Below, one piece after another: positions 1 to 8,729 of a DNA stretch of 64,000 nucleotides. The notes beneath the pieces are model-generated. The model was not told where the DNA came from and did no database searches. It saw only the letters and a program-made list of their open reading frames with translations. Positions within the stretch are counted from its first letter, which is position 1. Every line of letters begins with the position of its first letter. Made by a program: the position numbers and the translations under genes. Source of the DNA: Desulfosporosinus hippei DSM 8344 (GTDB taxonomy: Bacteria; Bacillota; Desulfitobacteriia; Desulfitobacteriales; Desulfitobacteriaceae); NCBI RefSeq assembly GCF_900100785.1, contig NZ_FNCP01000003.1, forward strand, positions 62,001 through 126,000, given 5' to 3'.

Positions 1-367
1 ATCCATTGCCCATTTGTAAAGAGGGCAAATCAGACTGGGCTTTTACCGTACTTGTGGCTGAAGCCTTAGGCAACCGTCCGATTGAAGCGTTACTACCAAT
101 GAAACCATCCTGACCCAGGATCGTCTTCGGGTAAATGGTGGAATGATCACCTATGCGAGTTCGCTGACCGATTAGGGCACCTTCCCCGACACTAACATAG
201 TTGCCAAGCTCAGCACCATCTTCAACCTTAGCTCCATCGCCAAGAACACAACCAACCCCTAAGATAACATTTTCTCCGAGTATTACATTTTCACCTATAA
301 CACAAAATGGCCCAACGGTTGTTGTTAAAGGAACGGTTGCACTGTGAGAGATTAGATTATGGTTCAT
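1..367 (-). CDS. Left-handed beta-helix acyltransferase, partial (runs off left edge)
   Basis: The frame opens with ATG at 365-367 and stays open to base 1, giving about 122 N-terminal residues. They show hexapeptide repeats typical of a left-handed beta helix (GPFCVIGENVILGENVILG, then GDGAKVEDGAELGNYVSVG), so this is a trimeric sugar or acyl N/O-acyltransferase. Placed downstream of a UDP-HexNAc dehydrogenase and a Gfo/Idh oxidoreductase, the most economical reading is an N-acetyltransferase of the WbpD/WlbB kind making a diacetamido uronic acid, but an LpxD/LpxA-like specificity cannot be excluded because the C-terminal half is missing. It is separated from the oxidoreductase by 371 bp of hairpin-rich DNA, so it may have its own promoter. 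The fold is secure; the substrate is inference. Confidence 0.8.
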   Translation of the reverse strand, partial: MNHNLISHSATVPLTTTVGPFCVIGENVILGENVILGVGCVLGDGAKVEDGAELGNYVSVGEGALIGQRTRIGDHSTIYPKTILGQDGFIGSNASIGRLPKASATSTVKAQSDLPSLQMGNG

Positions 368-738
368 TGTTCCTCGCTCCTTTCCCTACTCTAAAAAACA
401 CCCCGAAACACTCTTAAGAATAATAGACCCGTAAGACAGGCGGCTTCGATCCACAGGAGTGAACTCATTGCATGGAGAGGCGGTAAAGCCTACAAAGCTT
501 GGGTGGGAAGCGGAGCCACTGGTTTACACCAGGTATTACCCGGAGGTTTGGCACGAAAGTGTCCGGTGGACATTTTCGCTGAAGCGGCTATCTCCAAAGA
601 ATACTTATCCGCTGAAGATCGCTCCCGCCTAAGCGAGTAGGCAAGCCTCGGAGTGCTGAGTACGAAGACACTGTCTTCGCACGGATTAGCTTGTCTTGCA
701 CGGATGTGGACGAAGTCGCCTGACCCCAGCGACTCCTT
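368..738. other. Hairpin-rich intergenic region
   Basis: No convincing gene on either strand. The stretch carries a row of short hairpins: 519-532 (CTGGT/ACCAG), 554-578 (CGAAAGTGTCC/GGACATTTTCG), 627-642 (GCCTA/TAGGC), 663-679 (CGAAGAC/GTCTTCG) and 714-734 (AGTCGC/GCGACT). The part around 662-700 recurs near 21.4 kb (see repeat entries). It could be a structured untranslated region or a mobile intergenic repeat. Confidence 0.6.
662..700 (+). repeat. Dispersed hairpin repeat, copy 1
   Basis: This 39-bp stretch matches 21402-21440 at 33 of 39 positions by eye, including the hairpin CGAAGAC-ACT-GTCTTCG followed by CACGGATTA. Both copies lie in intergenic DNA beside other short hairpins. No transposase is near either copy. 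Confidence 0.6.
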
Positions 739-1782
739 CTACTCCACCAACGGAAACACAACCGGCTCTTTCGTTTCTTGGCATTTATAGATCGCCAGAA
801 TAATCTCCAGCGCCTTGCGTCCCTCTTCTCCTGGAATTGCAGGGGTTCGATCCTCGCGGATGGCTTGAATCATATCGGAGATGATCTCCCGGTGTCCATA
901 CCCGTAGACATTCGGTGGATCCCCAGCTTGGCTGGCAAAGATCTGGGCCTTTTCTTGGGTACTCTCGGGGAACTCCCAGACTTCAATGCGATTTACGGCG
1001 ATTCCGCCAACGATCACAGATCCCGTTTCGCCAAAAACATTAAAGGTCTCTTCAATGTTCGTAGGATAGATGGTCGAAGCTGCTTCAATAATCCCAATGG
1101 CTCCATTCTTGAACTTGACAACTGCGGCTCCCATATCTTCCATTTCAATTTTGCGCATAAACGTCTCTGTATATCCAAAAACCGACTCCACAGGGCCAAA
1201 TGTCCACTGTAAGAGGTCGATGTTATGTATCGATTGATTCATCAATACCCCTCCATCGTGGAGCTTAGTTCCGCGCCAGGGTGCCTGGGTATAGTAGTTA
1301 TCATTGCGATTCCAACGTACGGTAGCTTGTCCGTGAGTTAACTTTCCAAAGCGGCCATCCTCAACAGCTTTACGAAGAAGTTTGATGGAGTCATTAAAGC
1401 GATTTTGATGGATAACCCCTAGTTTCACCCCTGCTTTGCGGCAGGCAGCAATCATAGCATCCGCTGTTTTCAAGGTCATGGCCATTGGCTTTTCAACCAA
1501 CACGTGTTTGCCTGCTTCAGCAGCTTCAATTCCAATCTCTGCATGAATTCCACTGGAAGTTGCGATAGTAACAACATCAATGTCGGATCTTTTCAGCATT
1601 TCCTTATAATCCGTATAAGGCTCAGCTCCATATTTATCGGCAAAGGCCTGAGCCAACTCCGGCACTATATCACATACTGCAACTAATTCTGCTTCCGGAA
1701 GGGCAACGATAGATTCCGCATGTTTGGGAGCAATCCGTCCACAACCAATAATCGCAAACCGAATTTTGTCATTTCCACTCAT
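739..1782 (-). CDS. Gfo/Idh/MocA-family NAD-dependent sugar oxidoreductase
   Basis: 347 residues, full length for the family. The N-terminal Rossmann domain has the dinucleotide motif GCGRIAPKH near residue 13, and EKPMAMT near residue 97 is the family's conserved EKP motif. The middle carries GGVLMNQSIHNIDLLQW, matching the family's active-site GG...HxxD helix. In the Wbp/Wlb pathways such an enzyme oxidises C3 of a UDP-HexNAc uronic acid before transamination, which fits the upstream WbpA-type dehydrogenase. The gene is 131 bp downstream of that dehydrogenase on the same strand, with a perfect palindrome between them. No strong ribosome site precedes the ATG. Substrate assignment (WlbA/WbpB-like) is inference from context. 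Confidence 0.85.
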   Translation of the reverse strand: MSGNDKIRFAIIGCGRIAPKHAESIVALPEAELVAVCDIVPELAQAFADKYGAEPYTDYKEMLKRSDIDVVTIATSSGIHAEIGIEAAEAGKHVLVEKPMAMTLKTADAMIAACRKAGVKLGVIHQNRFNDSIKLLRKAVEDGRFGKLTHGQATVRWNRNDNYYTQAPWRGTKLHDGGVLMNQSIHNIDLLQWTFGPVESVFGYTETFMRKIEMEDMGAAVVKFKNGAIGIIEAASTIYPTNIEETFNVFGETGSVIVGGIAVNRIEVWEFPESTQEKAQIFASQAGDPPNVYGYGHREIISDMIQAIREDRTPAIPGEEGRKALEIILAIYKCQETKEPVVFPLVE

Positions 1783-1830
1783 TTAAATACAACCACACTT
1801 TCCTTAATTTTTTAGTCCGAACGCATATAC

Positions 1831-1866
1831 AGGTTTAAGGGGAATCAGCTGATTCCCCTTAAACCT
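1831..1866. terminator. Perfect 36-bp palindrome (hairpin) between two sugar genes
   Basis: The arms AGGTTTAAGGGGAATCAG and CTGATTCCCCTTAAACCT are exact reverse complements with no loop. It lies between the WbpA-like and Gfo/Idh genes (both minus strand). No U-run follows on either strand, so it may be a processing or partial termination structure rather than a classical terminator. Confidence 0.5.
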
Positions 1867-1913
1867 GGGTCTCTATACTGAAATCGCTATTACCGCCTAT
1901 TTTACACCTTTAA

Positions 1914-3269
1914 TTAGATCTTGGCGATTTTCTCACGATTTCTTAATACATTTTTAGTGGCATTTCGAGTGTCTACTACCAGCTTAGCCTTCTCAACGAC
2001 TCTCTCATAATCCACATCAGTATGATCTGTTAAGATTAAAACTGTATCTGCATCTGCTAAGGCAGCATCTGTCAAAGGTACGCTTTCTAAGTGAATTGTG
2101 CTTCCTCCATGGGGCTCAATCACCGGAATATATGGATCATGATAAACGATATTGGCCCCTTGCTTCCGCAAGAGTTCGATAATTTTTAAGGCCGGGGATT
2201 CACGCATGTCATCAATATCTTTTTTATAGGCAACCCCGAGGACAAAGATATTGGAATCCTTTAAGCTCTTGTTAACACTGTTCAAGGCCCGCATGACCTT
2301 ATTGATCACATAATAAGAGACTTCTACATTAATTTCCCCTGCCAGCTCAATGAAGCGGGTATGAAAATCGTATTCCCTAGCTTTCCAGGTAAGGTAAAAA
2401 GGATCAATAGGAATACAGTGTCCTCCCACTCCGGGACCGGGGTAAAAGGTCTGGATCCCGAAGGGTTTTGTTCCGGCAGCTTCCACCACTTCCCAGATAT
2501 CAATCCCCATACGGTCGCAAAGCATCATTAACTCATTCACCATAGCAATATTTACTGCCCGATAAGTGTTTTCAAAGACTTTTGTCAATTCTGCAGCAGC
2601 CGGCGAAGAAACAGGAACAACGTTGCTGATTGTTTGATTATAAAGGCCATAAGCAATCTCTAAGCAATAAGGCGTCATACCGCCAACCACTTTAGAGGTG
2701 TTTTTCGTAGTAAAGCGTTTATTACCGGGATCGACCCGTTCAGGAGAGAAGGCCAGAAAGAAGTCCTGTCCCACTTTCAATCCGGTTTTTTCCAACAAAG
2801 GAAGAATAACTTGCTCTGTGGTTCCCGGATAGGTGGTGCTTTCTAAGGTGATGATTTGACCGGGGCGCAGGCATTTTCTGATTTCTTCCGTGGAGGCCTG
2901 AATATAGGAAATATCAGGATCTCGGGTAATCGTCAGCGGTGTGGGAACACAGATAATTACTACATCGCATTCTGCTAATCTTGAAAAATCGGTGGTTGCC
3001 TGTAACAACCCTTTGTCAATCATCGCCTTGAGGTCTTCGTCTTTGACATCTCCGATATAGTTATCCGCAGCGTTTACACGATCCACCCGGGCTGGGTTAA
3101 TGTCAAAACCTAGTACAGGAAAGCCCACCTTTCCTTTTTCAACAGCTAATGGAAGTCCCACATAGCCTAAACCGATAACACCGATTTTTGCTTGATGTTT
3201 TTCTATTTTTTCTTTAAGAGTTTTGGCAACCACATCTTCATTAGTAATTACATTTTTAACGGTTAACAT
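1914..3269 (-). CDS. wbpA: UDP-N-acetylglucosamine 6-dehydrogenase (WbpA/WecC type)
   Basis: 451 residues of the UDP-sugar 6-dehydrogenase superfamily, which oxidise C6 of a UDP-sugar to the uronic acid with two NAD+. Visible motifs are the N-terminal Rossmann signature GVIGLGYVGLPLA near residue 31, the central helix ENTYRAVNIAMVNEL, and the catalytic cysteine loop GPGVGGHCIPIDP near residue 287. The GGHCIPIDP form is typical of the WbpA/WecC/VipA group acting on UDP-HexNAc rather than of UDP-glucose dehydrogenase. It sits 14 bp downstream of the PglF-type dehydratase with an AAGGGGG ribosome site, so the two are co-transcribed. Together with the Gfo/Idh gene it supports synthesis of an acetamido uronic acid for a surface glycan. 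Confidence 0.88.
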   Translation of the reverse strand: MLTVKNVITNEDVVAKTLKEKIEKHQAKIGVIGLGYVGLPLAVEKGKVGFPVLGFDINPARVDRVNAADNYIGDVKDEDLKAMIDKGLLQATTDFSRLAECDVVIICVPTPLTITRDPDISYIQASTEEIRKCLRPGQIITLESTTYPGTTEQVILPLLEKTGLKVGQDFFLAFSPERVDPGNKRFTTKNTSKVVGGMTPYCLEIAYGLYNQTISNVVPVSSPAAAELTKVFENTYRAVNIAMVNELMMLCDRMGIDIWEVVEAAGTKPFGIQTFYPGPGVGGHCIPIDPFYLTWKAREYDFHTRFIELAGEINVEVSYYVINKVMRALNSVNKSLKDSNIFVLGVAYKKDIDDMRESPALKIIELLRKQGANIVYHDPYIPVIEPHGGSTIHLESVPLTDAALADADTVLILTDHTDVDYERVVEKAKLVVDTRNATKNVLRNREKIAKI

Positions 3270-3283
3270 TTCTGTTTTCCCCC

Positions 3284-5158
3284 TTACTGATTAACGACTA
3301 CTTTTTCTGTTTTCTTACGGAAGGCCGGAATAACTGTCTGCAACAGCTTGATGACTTCATCTCTGGTTAAAAAGCTACCCCGTTCTCGAATAATATGGGT
3401 TAACTCTTCCAGGAGCTTAACATCAATATTATTGGGCTTGGCAACGAAGATTCTACTATGTTTAGTAGAAGTGACTCCCTCTTCAGCCGTCAACAACTCT
3501 TCAAAGAGCTTTTCCCCCGGCCGAATTCCTGTGAATTGTATCTTAATATCAACATCCGGTTCAAACCCAGAAAGCCGAATTAAGTCTTTAGCCAAGTCTA
3601 CAATCTTAACAGGTTTCCCCATATCCAAGATAAAGATCTCTCCGCCGCGAGCCATAGCTCCGGCTTGGATAACTAACTGAGCTGCCTCAGGAATTGTCAT
3701 AAAGTAACGCACCATATCAGGATGTGTGACCGTAACGGGACCGCCTTGGGCAATTTGCCGTTTAAAGGTAGGAATTACGCTGCCACGACTTCCTAATACA
3801 TTTCCAAACCTAACTGCTACAAACTTTGTCTGAGAACGCAGGTCTAAGCTTTGAATAATCATTTCTGACGTACGTTTTGTGGCCCCCATAACGCTAGTTG
3901 GGTTAACCGCCTTGTCGGTAGAAATTGAAACAAAGGTCTTCACTTTTACTTCATCAGCAGCTTCTGCTAAATTTTGTGTACCGACAACGTTATTTTTAAG
4001 AGCTTCTTCCGGATTTCTTTCCATCAACGGAACATGTTTATGAGCCGCGGCGTGGAAGACAACCCCGGGCTTATAGCGTTCAAAAATTAAGAAGACTTTT
4101 TCCCGATCTTTAACATCCAAGATCTCTGTAATATAGTCAATTCCCGGGTGCTCAGAACGCAGTTCTTGTTCGATGTCAAAAATGGTGTTTTCCCCATGCC
4201 CCAGTAAGACCAGCCTCCCGGGATTAAACCTGGCGATTTGACGGCAGATTTCTGAACCGATTGAACCCCCTGCTCCGGTAATAATCACCGTCTCTCCTGC
4301 AACATAGCCAGCTACTTCCTCTAAATCGACCGAAACCGGGTCTCGACCGAGTAAATCCTCAACTTGAACTTGGCGAATCGGTTTAACATTCATGTCGCCG
4401 CTAATAATGTCATAGACGCCGGGCATAATTTTCAGAATAACCCCTAGCTTTTCGCAGATTTGGACAATCTCGCGAACTGCTTCCCCTGATGCTGAAGGCA
4501 TAGCAATAATAACTTCATCCACATTATGTCCTTTTACAACCCTGGCAATATCCAGACGGGTACCCAAAACAGGAATACCTAACAGTTGGAGCTTTTGTTT
4601 AGAGTGGTTATCGTCGATAAACCCAATCGGACGTCCATCCCGATAGTTGCGATTTTTTAATTCTCGGGCCGCTAATACCCCTGCATCCCCCGCCCCAACA
4701 ATGAGCACCTGCTTTTGGGAGCCCGGAACATGGCGATCAAAGGCGTTTTCCTGCAAGATGCGCCAGATGAACCTAGATCCTCCAATTAAAAAGACCATGG
4801 CCAGCCAAAGAAGCACTGCCGCAGTATGGGGCATCCTAATATAGGAAAGGGTGTCCGCATTTGATAAACCATAGAAATAAACTGCCGCGACGGTTCCGCC
4901 GGTTCCAACGGATACTGCATAAACAATGGAGAGTAATTCCCCGGTACTTGCATACTGCCAGAGGCGGTTATATAGCCCAAAGACATAGAAAACAGCCAGA
5001 TATAAAATAGTTCCCCCAATGGCTGTGTGATAATAGGTCTGATAATAGTCCAGAGGTATGCCTTCATCAAAGCGCAAATAAAAACTGCCGAAAGCTGCCA
5101 AGTTGATTAACAAAGCATCAATCAGCATTAAAATCAACGTCCGTTTGCGGAATAACAC
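3284..5158 (-). CDS. Membrane-bound nucleotide-sugar dehydratase/epimerase (PglF/CapD type)
   Basis: About 624 residues. Four hydrophobic segments in the first 130 residues anchor the protein; a first Rossmann domain follows (VLIVGAGDAGVLAARELKN), then a catalytic SDR domain with ITGAGGSIGSEICRQI and STDKAVNPTSVMGATKR. The Met in VMGATK replaces the usual SDR Tyr, as in PglF/FlaA1-type UDP-GlcNAc 4,6-dehydratases. It therefore probably makes a 4-keto-6-deoxy-HexNAc at the membrane for glycan or glycoprotein synthesis. The start is uncertain: a TTG at 5167 abuts the AAAGGG ribosome site, so the GTG at 5156-5158 with nine bases of spacing is preferred. First gene of the wbpA-wlbA-like run. Confidence 0.87.
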   Translation of the reverse strand: MLFRKRTLILMLIDALLINLAAFGSFYLRFDEGIPLDYYQTYYHTAIGGTILYLAVFYVFGLYNRLWQYASTGELLSIVYAVSVGTGGTVAAVYFYGLSNADTLSYIRMPHTAAVLLWLAMVFLIGGSRFIWRILQENAFDRHVPGSQKQVLIVGAGDAGVLAARELKNRNYRDGRPIGFIDDNHSKQKLQLLGIPVLGTRLDIARVVKGHNVDEVIIAMPSASGEAVREIVQICEKLGVILKIMPGVYDIISGDMNVKPIRQVQVEDLLGRDPVSVDLEEVAGYVAGETVIITGAGGSIGSEICRQIARFNPGRLVLLGHGENTIFDIEQELRSEHPGIDYITEILDVKDREKVFLIFERYKPGVVFHAAAHKHVPLMERNPEEALKNNVVGTQNLAEAADEVKVKTFVSISTDKAVNPTSVMGATKRTSEMIIQSLDLRSQTKFVAVRFGNVLGSRGSVIPTFKRQIAQGGPVTVTHPDMVRYFMTIPEAAQLVIQAGAMARGGEIFILDMGKPVKIVDLAKDLIRLSGFEPDVDIKIQFTGIRPGEKLFEELLTAEEGVTSTKHSRIFVAKPNNIDVKLLEELTHIIRERGSFLTRDEVIKLLQTVIPAFRKKTEKVVVNQ

Positions 5159-5315
5159 GTAGCTCAACCCTTTCTCGATAAACCAACATTAAACTTTATC
5201 GTTCTAAAGTTTACTACAACTTACCTGCTTTTACAACTAAAACAGAGGACAGTGAAGCAAGGACTTGATCATAGTTCACTACCTCTTCGCAACAAGTTGC
5301 AGTCTAATTCCAAAG

Positions 5316-6431
5316 TCATCTTTTCTTGTTCTGGGATCCTATTAGGTAATAACTATAAGGAATAAAACTAATCAATCTTACACTAATATAACTTAGAATA
5401 AGTGTGACTGCAAAAACAATTATGTAAAAAGTCCCGTTATCAAAGCCTATTTGATAGTTTCTAAGAAATTTTATAGCTGATTGATTAAAAAAGATATGGA
5501 TTAAGTATATCCCAAAAGAATAATCCCCAATTTTATTAATAACTCTGGCAATGACACTTTTCTTTTTTTCCAAAAGGCTGGTTGAAACAGCGAAAAGCAG
5601 GAGAAATGTTATCGTTCTAAATGCTGGGTAGATCAGTTCCGGCCCCATAAAGAAGTATTCTGGTATTGTATTATAGGAATGCCCCGTCTTTAAGCCAATT
5701 ATAATGAAAAAGCTGCCCCCTAACGTTAAGGCCAGAGACATGGCAAATAAGATGGAAATCGGCAGGTTAAAGTTCTTTTTATAGGCCGAAAAATAATCCT
5801 GCCAATAAACCCCCAAACAAAAATAGAAGAGGAAACCTATAAAGTTCAGTTTTGTCCCTGCCAAATAGGAAGAATGAATACCAACCATATAAACCGTCTG
5901 GATAACTAAGAATATTACAACCAGCAATCCGGCTTTGTCTCTCTGCCGGAAAAAAGCATATAGTTTTATGATTAGAGGGTAGAGAAGGTATAATTGGATG
6001 ATAATTGTAAAAAACCATAAGTGATAGGAGGCTTCCGCCTGCCAAATATTTTTAGCAATTAATTCAAGATTCTCACCCCACGAGTTGTTATTCATGACAA
6101 CCCAATTGTTAAAGGCTGTATATAAGACAGAAAACAAAAAGTACTGCGGAACAATTGAACGCATTCTTTTGCTGTAATAAACTCCTAACGAAAATTTGCC
6201 ATAATAGTTCTTGGCTAATACAAATCCCGATATCATCACAAACAAGGGCACAGCAAATTGAGAAAAGATATCTGCCCATAAATTCACTAATACCAGGGTA
6301 TTAAACTCTTTGACTTCCGTAAAATAACCGGTTGTGTGAATGGCTATGACCGCCAAAACCCCAAACCCTCTTAAATAGCCAATTTCTTCGATCATACCTA
6401 GTTTGCCATGATTAGCTCTGCTATGAATCAT
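5316..6431 (-). CDS. Acyltransferase family 3 membrane protein
   Basis: 371 residues with about ten hydrophobic helices. The N-terminal GYLRGFGVLAVIAIHTTGY matches the acyltransferase-3 (OafA/WecH/NodX) signature R-x10-H, with the catalytic-type His at the end of helix 1. Such proteins O-acetylate or O-succinylate sugars in cell-surface polysaccharides, drawing acyl groups from the cytoplasm. Its position beside nucleotide-sugar genes agrees with glycan decoration. The short polar C-terminus means no SGNH domain is fused. Acceptor sugar unknown. Confidence 0.85.
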   Translation of the reverse strand: MIHSRANHGKLGMIEEIGYLRGFGVLAVIAIHTTGYFTEVKEFNTLVLVNLWADIFSQFAVPLFVMISGFVLAKNYYGKFSLGVYYSKRMRSIVPQYFLFSVLYTAFNNWVVMNNNSWGENLELIAKNIWQAEASYHLWFFTIIIQLYLLYPLIIKLYAFFRQRDKAGLLVVIFLVIQTVYMVGIHSSYLAGTKLNFIGFLFYFCLGVYWQDYFSAYKKNFNLPISILFAMSLALTLGGSFFIIIGLKTGHSYNTIPEYFFMGPELIYPAFRTITFLLLFAVSTSLLEKKKSVIARVINKIGDYSFGIYLIHIFFNQSAIKFLRNYQIGFDNGTFYIIVFAVTLILSYISVRLISFIPYSYYLIGSQNKKR

Positions 6432-6560
6432 TTAAAATATATCCCCCATATATTTATTGATCCTCCTAGTGTCAGCGGTTTGACAATCCCATCAGATACA
6501 AAGCATGTTTTATGAGCTATAGTTTATCATACGCTTTGGTTTTATGCATAGACAAATAAG

Positions 6561-6594
6561 AATGAGCTGCTTGTCATTAAGACCGCAGCTCATT
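6561..6594 (-). terminator. Hairpin downstream of the 6.6 kb unknown gene
   Basis: Arms AATGAGCTGC and GCAGCTCATT are perfect complements with a 14-nt loop. On the minus strand the stem is followed by CTTATTTG, a weak U-tract, and it falls just after the stop of the gene ending at 6599. Confidence 0.55.
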
Positions 6595-6598
6595 TTCC

Positions 6599-7243
6599 TT
6601 ACTGTATCGTACTCTCACCGGTAATCAACCACCGTGAGTTTTGTTTTATAAGATTGACCCGAACTTGAACAATCTGTTCATGCTCTTCCCCAACGGGAGT
6701 GCCATCCGTTAGACTATAATCTCTAGCTGTGTAGCGATAATCAACTCTCAAGGTAGCTGTATTATCCGTGACACTTTCTACATCAATTTGATCAAAGACT
6801 ATTTGACTTACATCCAGCCCTATCCCCTGCACCAAATATTCTTCTGCCCGGCGGGCGTGTTTCTCAAACAAATCTCCTGTGTACGCTTTGCCAAGTTTCA
6901 GACGGAAGCTAGCCATATCCGTTGATTTCCAAGCTCCAAAAAAGGTTCCGATGTTTTGTTTATAGTCAGTAATGACTTGTTGGGCCAAGAGTGATTGTTT
7001 ATTGGAAAGGGTATGGGAATCGCTTTCAGTTAAGTTATCTGGTGCCAAATCTGAGTCCGGGATTAATGTCTGATTCGGATCACTAACTGTGCCGGAAACT
7101 GTTTGTATCTTATCTTGGCCACGTAATTTGGAGATGAATGAGGTTGGGGAACTCGAATTCGTGAGTAAAGACACACCCAGTGTCCCAACAAGTACACCAA
7201 CACCTAACGCCAATACTCCAATCAGATAATTCATTTTACGCAT
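6599..7243 (-). CDS. Membrane-anchored protein of unknown function, NTF2-like C-terminus
   Basis: 214 residues. An N-terminal hydrophobic helix (YLIGVLALGVGVLVGTLGVS) serves as an uncleaved anchor, followed by a Ser/Thr/Asp-rich linker to about residue 85 and a compact C-terminal domain whose pattern (a helical start, then alternating strands such as NTATLRVDYRYTARDY and EQIVQVRVNLIKQNSRWLI) resembles NTF2/DUF4440-like folds. A TTG at 7264 overlaps the GAAGGAG ribosome site, so ATG 7241-7243 is chosen. It probably faces outside the membrane. It lies amid polysaccharide genes but no function can be named. Confidence 0.7.
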   Translation of the reverse strand: MRKMNYLIGVLALGVGVLVGTLGVSLLTNSSSPTSFISKLRGQDKIQTVSGTVSDPNQTLIPDSDLAPDNLTESDSHTLSNKQSLLAQQVITDYKQNIGTFFGAWKSTDMASFRLKLGKAYTGDLFEKHARRAEEYLVQGIGLDVSQIVFDQIDVESVTDNTATLRVDYRYTARDYSLTDGTPVGEEHEQIVQVRVNLIKQNSRWLITGESTIQ

Positions 7244-7741
7244 AAAGACCAGAATCTCCTTCAAATGATTTTTATTAGTATCTTGACCAAAGGAAGGAGA
7301 TGTTAGACATTTAGCTGAGAATATTTGTTTAATCCGCCGAAACTGCCCGCCTAAACAAACAAGACCAGCCTGCTAAAGACTGGTCTTGTTAATGAACATA
7401 TTCAGTTTTTGCCATCTGGTTAGTATAAACCTCGCCATAACCAGGTTAATTCCTACTAACCAAAATGTTTATTTATTTTTTGGGTTTTTAGATTATTTTT
7501 TTCGGCGCTCCCCCCATCTTTTACGGATCTGTTAATCCATAAACTAACCAATTTAATGGATCAATCTATCTAAAATCCGAGTATAGTGCTCATCGACTCC
7601 AGTCATGAGCTTTTAACATGAAATAAATACAAGAGGCCATTGTGCACCTTGAATACAATTTAGCGTAGTAGTTGTAAAGGATAGTGCTGCAGATAAGCTT
7701 CATACCATTCCTAGATTTATTGCTTTAGTAGATGCCTAAAA
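7244..7741. other. Intergenic region with two hairpins
   Basis: No gene is supported here. It holds a strong hairpin at 7360-7388 and a longer interrupted one at 7417-7462 (TGGTTAGTA ... TACTAACCA with inner AACCT/AGGTT) followed on the plus strand by a T-rich stretch. This is the 5' region of the gene at 6599-7243, so an untranslated leader element is possible. No known riboswitch consensus was recognised. Confidence 0.5.
7360..7388 (-). terminator. Hairpin, probable terminator
   Basis: CAAGACCAG pairs with CTGGTCTTG over an 11-nt loop. On the minus strand it is followed by TTTGTTTAGG. It could end transcripts from the gene at 7742-8494. Confidence 0.5.
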
Positions 7742-8494
7742 TTATGTTCGTTTGGTTGCAAATGGCGTCGCCCCGTATACTTTAGAACTTGTGTCATTAC
7801 GCAATAGGTGAGCATCGAGATCATGAATTCCTTGGTGGAATTGCTCAATTCGAGTTTTATCCTTCGAATCAAAGGCATCGATTCCACTATTCAAAAGTAC
7901 ATCCAGATAGCCTGTAAAGGCGGCTGCCTTAGCAATATTCGCTTCGTTCTTATATTGCTTGTCCAATAATGTCTTATGGAAAACAATATACTTCTTAATA
8001 TCGTCCTCATTCATCTGTGGACCTGCTGCCGGTCCATAGAGATAACCATCTACATACTGGTGGATATTCCAGGCTGATCCAAAAGCTAATGTTTTAGCAT
8101 CATTACTTAATGCAGCTTCTCCGAAGTAGGTAGCGATAGACGGCGCCATGTCTATCTGCTTAGTGTCCGGCTCTTTATACTTATTCTTTGATCCGGAATC
8201 ACTTTGTGGAGGTGCATTGAGAGTATTAGGTACTGTTGTTACTGTAGGTGTGGTTTCCGCCGCTCCTTGTACTGCAGGTGGAGCAGTCCCTTCCGGCAAC
8301 ATTGTGCCAGTAGTACCGCTAATGTTTTTATCATCAACGGTTGGTGTCTGAATAACTACCTGATCTGTGATAGCACTTTGCTGCCGGAAAACTTTCCAGA
8401 CGCTAGGGCCATATACCCCTGCTGCAACAACAGCTCCTGCAAGAACCAACGTTCCTGCTAAGGTTACTATCCTCTTTTTGTCGATTGGTATCAT
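7742..8494 (-). CDS. Membrane-anchored protein of unknown function
   Basis: 250 residues. A hydrophobic N-terminal helix (VTLAGTLVLAGAVVAAGVYG) is followed by a long Thr/Pro/Gly-rich linker to about residue 110 and then a helical, charged C-terminal domain (residues 120-250) with no recognised motif. Such an anchor-linker-domain layout suggests an extracytoplasmic protein. An AAAGGAGG ribosome site precedes ATG. It shares the architecture of the neighbouring 214-residue protein but not its sequence. It lies between galU and surface-glycan genes, so a cell-envelope role is likely but unproven. Confidence 0.7.
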   Translation of the reverse strand: MIPIDKKRIVTLAGTLVLAGAVVAAGVYGPSVWKVFRQQSAITDQVVIQTPTVDDKNISGTTGTMLPEGTAPPAVQGAAETTPTVTTVPNTLNAPPQSDSGSKNKYKEPDTKQIDMAPSIATYFGEAALSNDAKTLAFGSAWNIHQYVDGYLYGPAAGPQMNEDDIKKYIVFHKTLLDKQYKNEANIAKAAAFTGYLDVLLNSGIDAFDSKDKTRIEQFHQGIHDLDAHLLRNDTSSKVYGATPFATKRT

Positions 8495-8693
8495 TAGTCT
8501 CTTCCCTCCTTTAGTCTTTTTTGGTACAAGTGCATTTTACCAATTATTGGGAGAAAAGAGTGTCGTTTTAGCTGTAGAGTTTGATTCATTTTCCGTTCTC
8601 AATTTCCATTAAAAGTCACAAGCCCTCTTGCTGTCCATATAATTCGCGATTAAGGCGCAGCATTATTGAAAATAATTTGCTAATTTCTCGGCT

Positions 8694-8722
8694 AAAAAAA
8701 ACCTCACCTTAAGCGGCGAGGT
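8694..8722 (-). terminator. Rho-independent terminator of galU
   Basis: On the minus strand ACCTCGCC-GCTTAA-GGTGAGGT is followed by a run of eight T. It begins eight bases after the galU stop codon. Confidence 0.9.
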
Positions 8723-8729
8723 CATCATC

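Noticed and set aside
778-1212. Plus-strand open frame of 144 codons
   Set aside because: It lies wholly inside the Gfo/Idh gene on the other strand, has no ribosome site and no recognisable protein pattern.
7417-7462. Interrupted hairpin as a riboswitch
   Set aside because: No match to a riboswitch consensus I know; left as a structured intergenic element.
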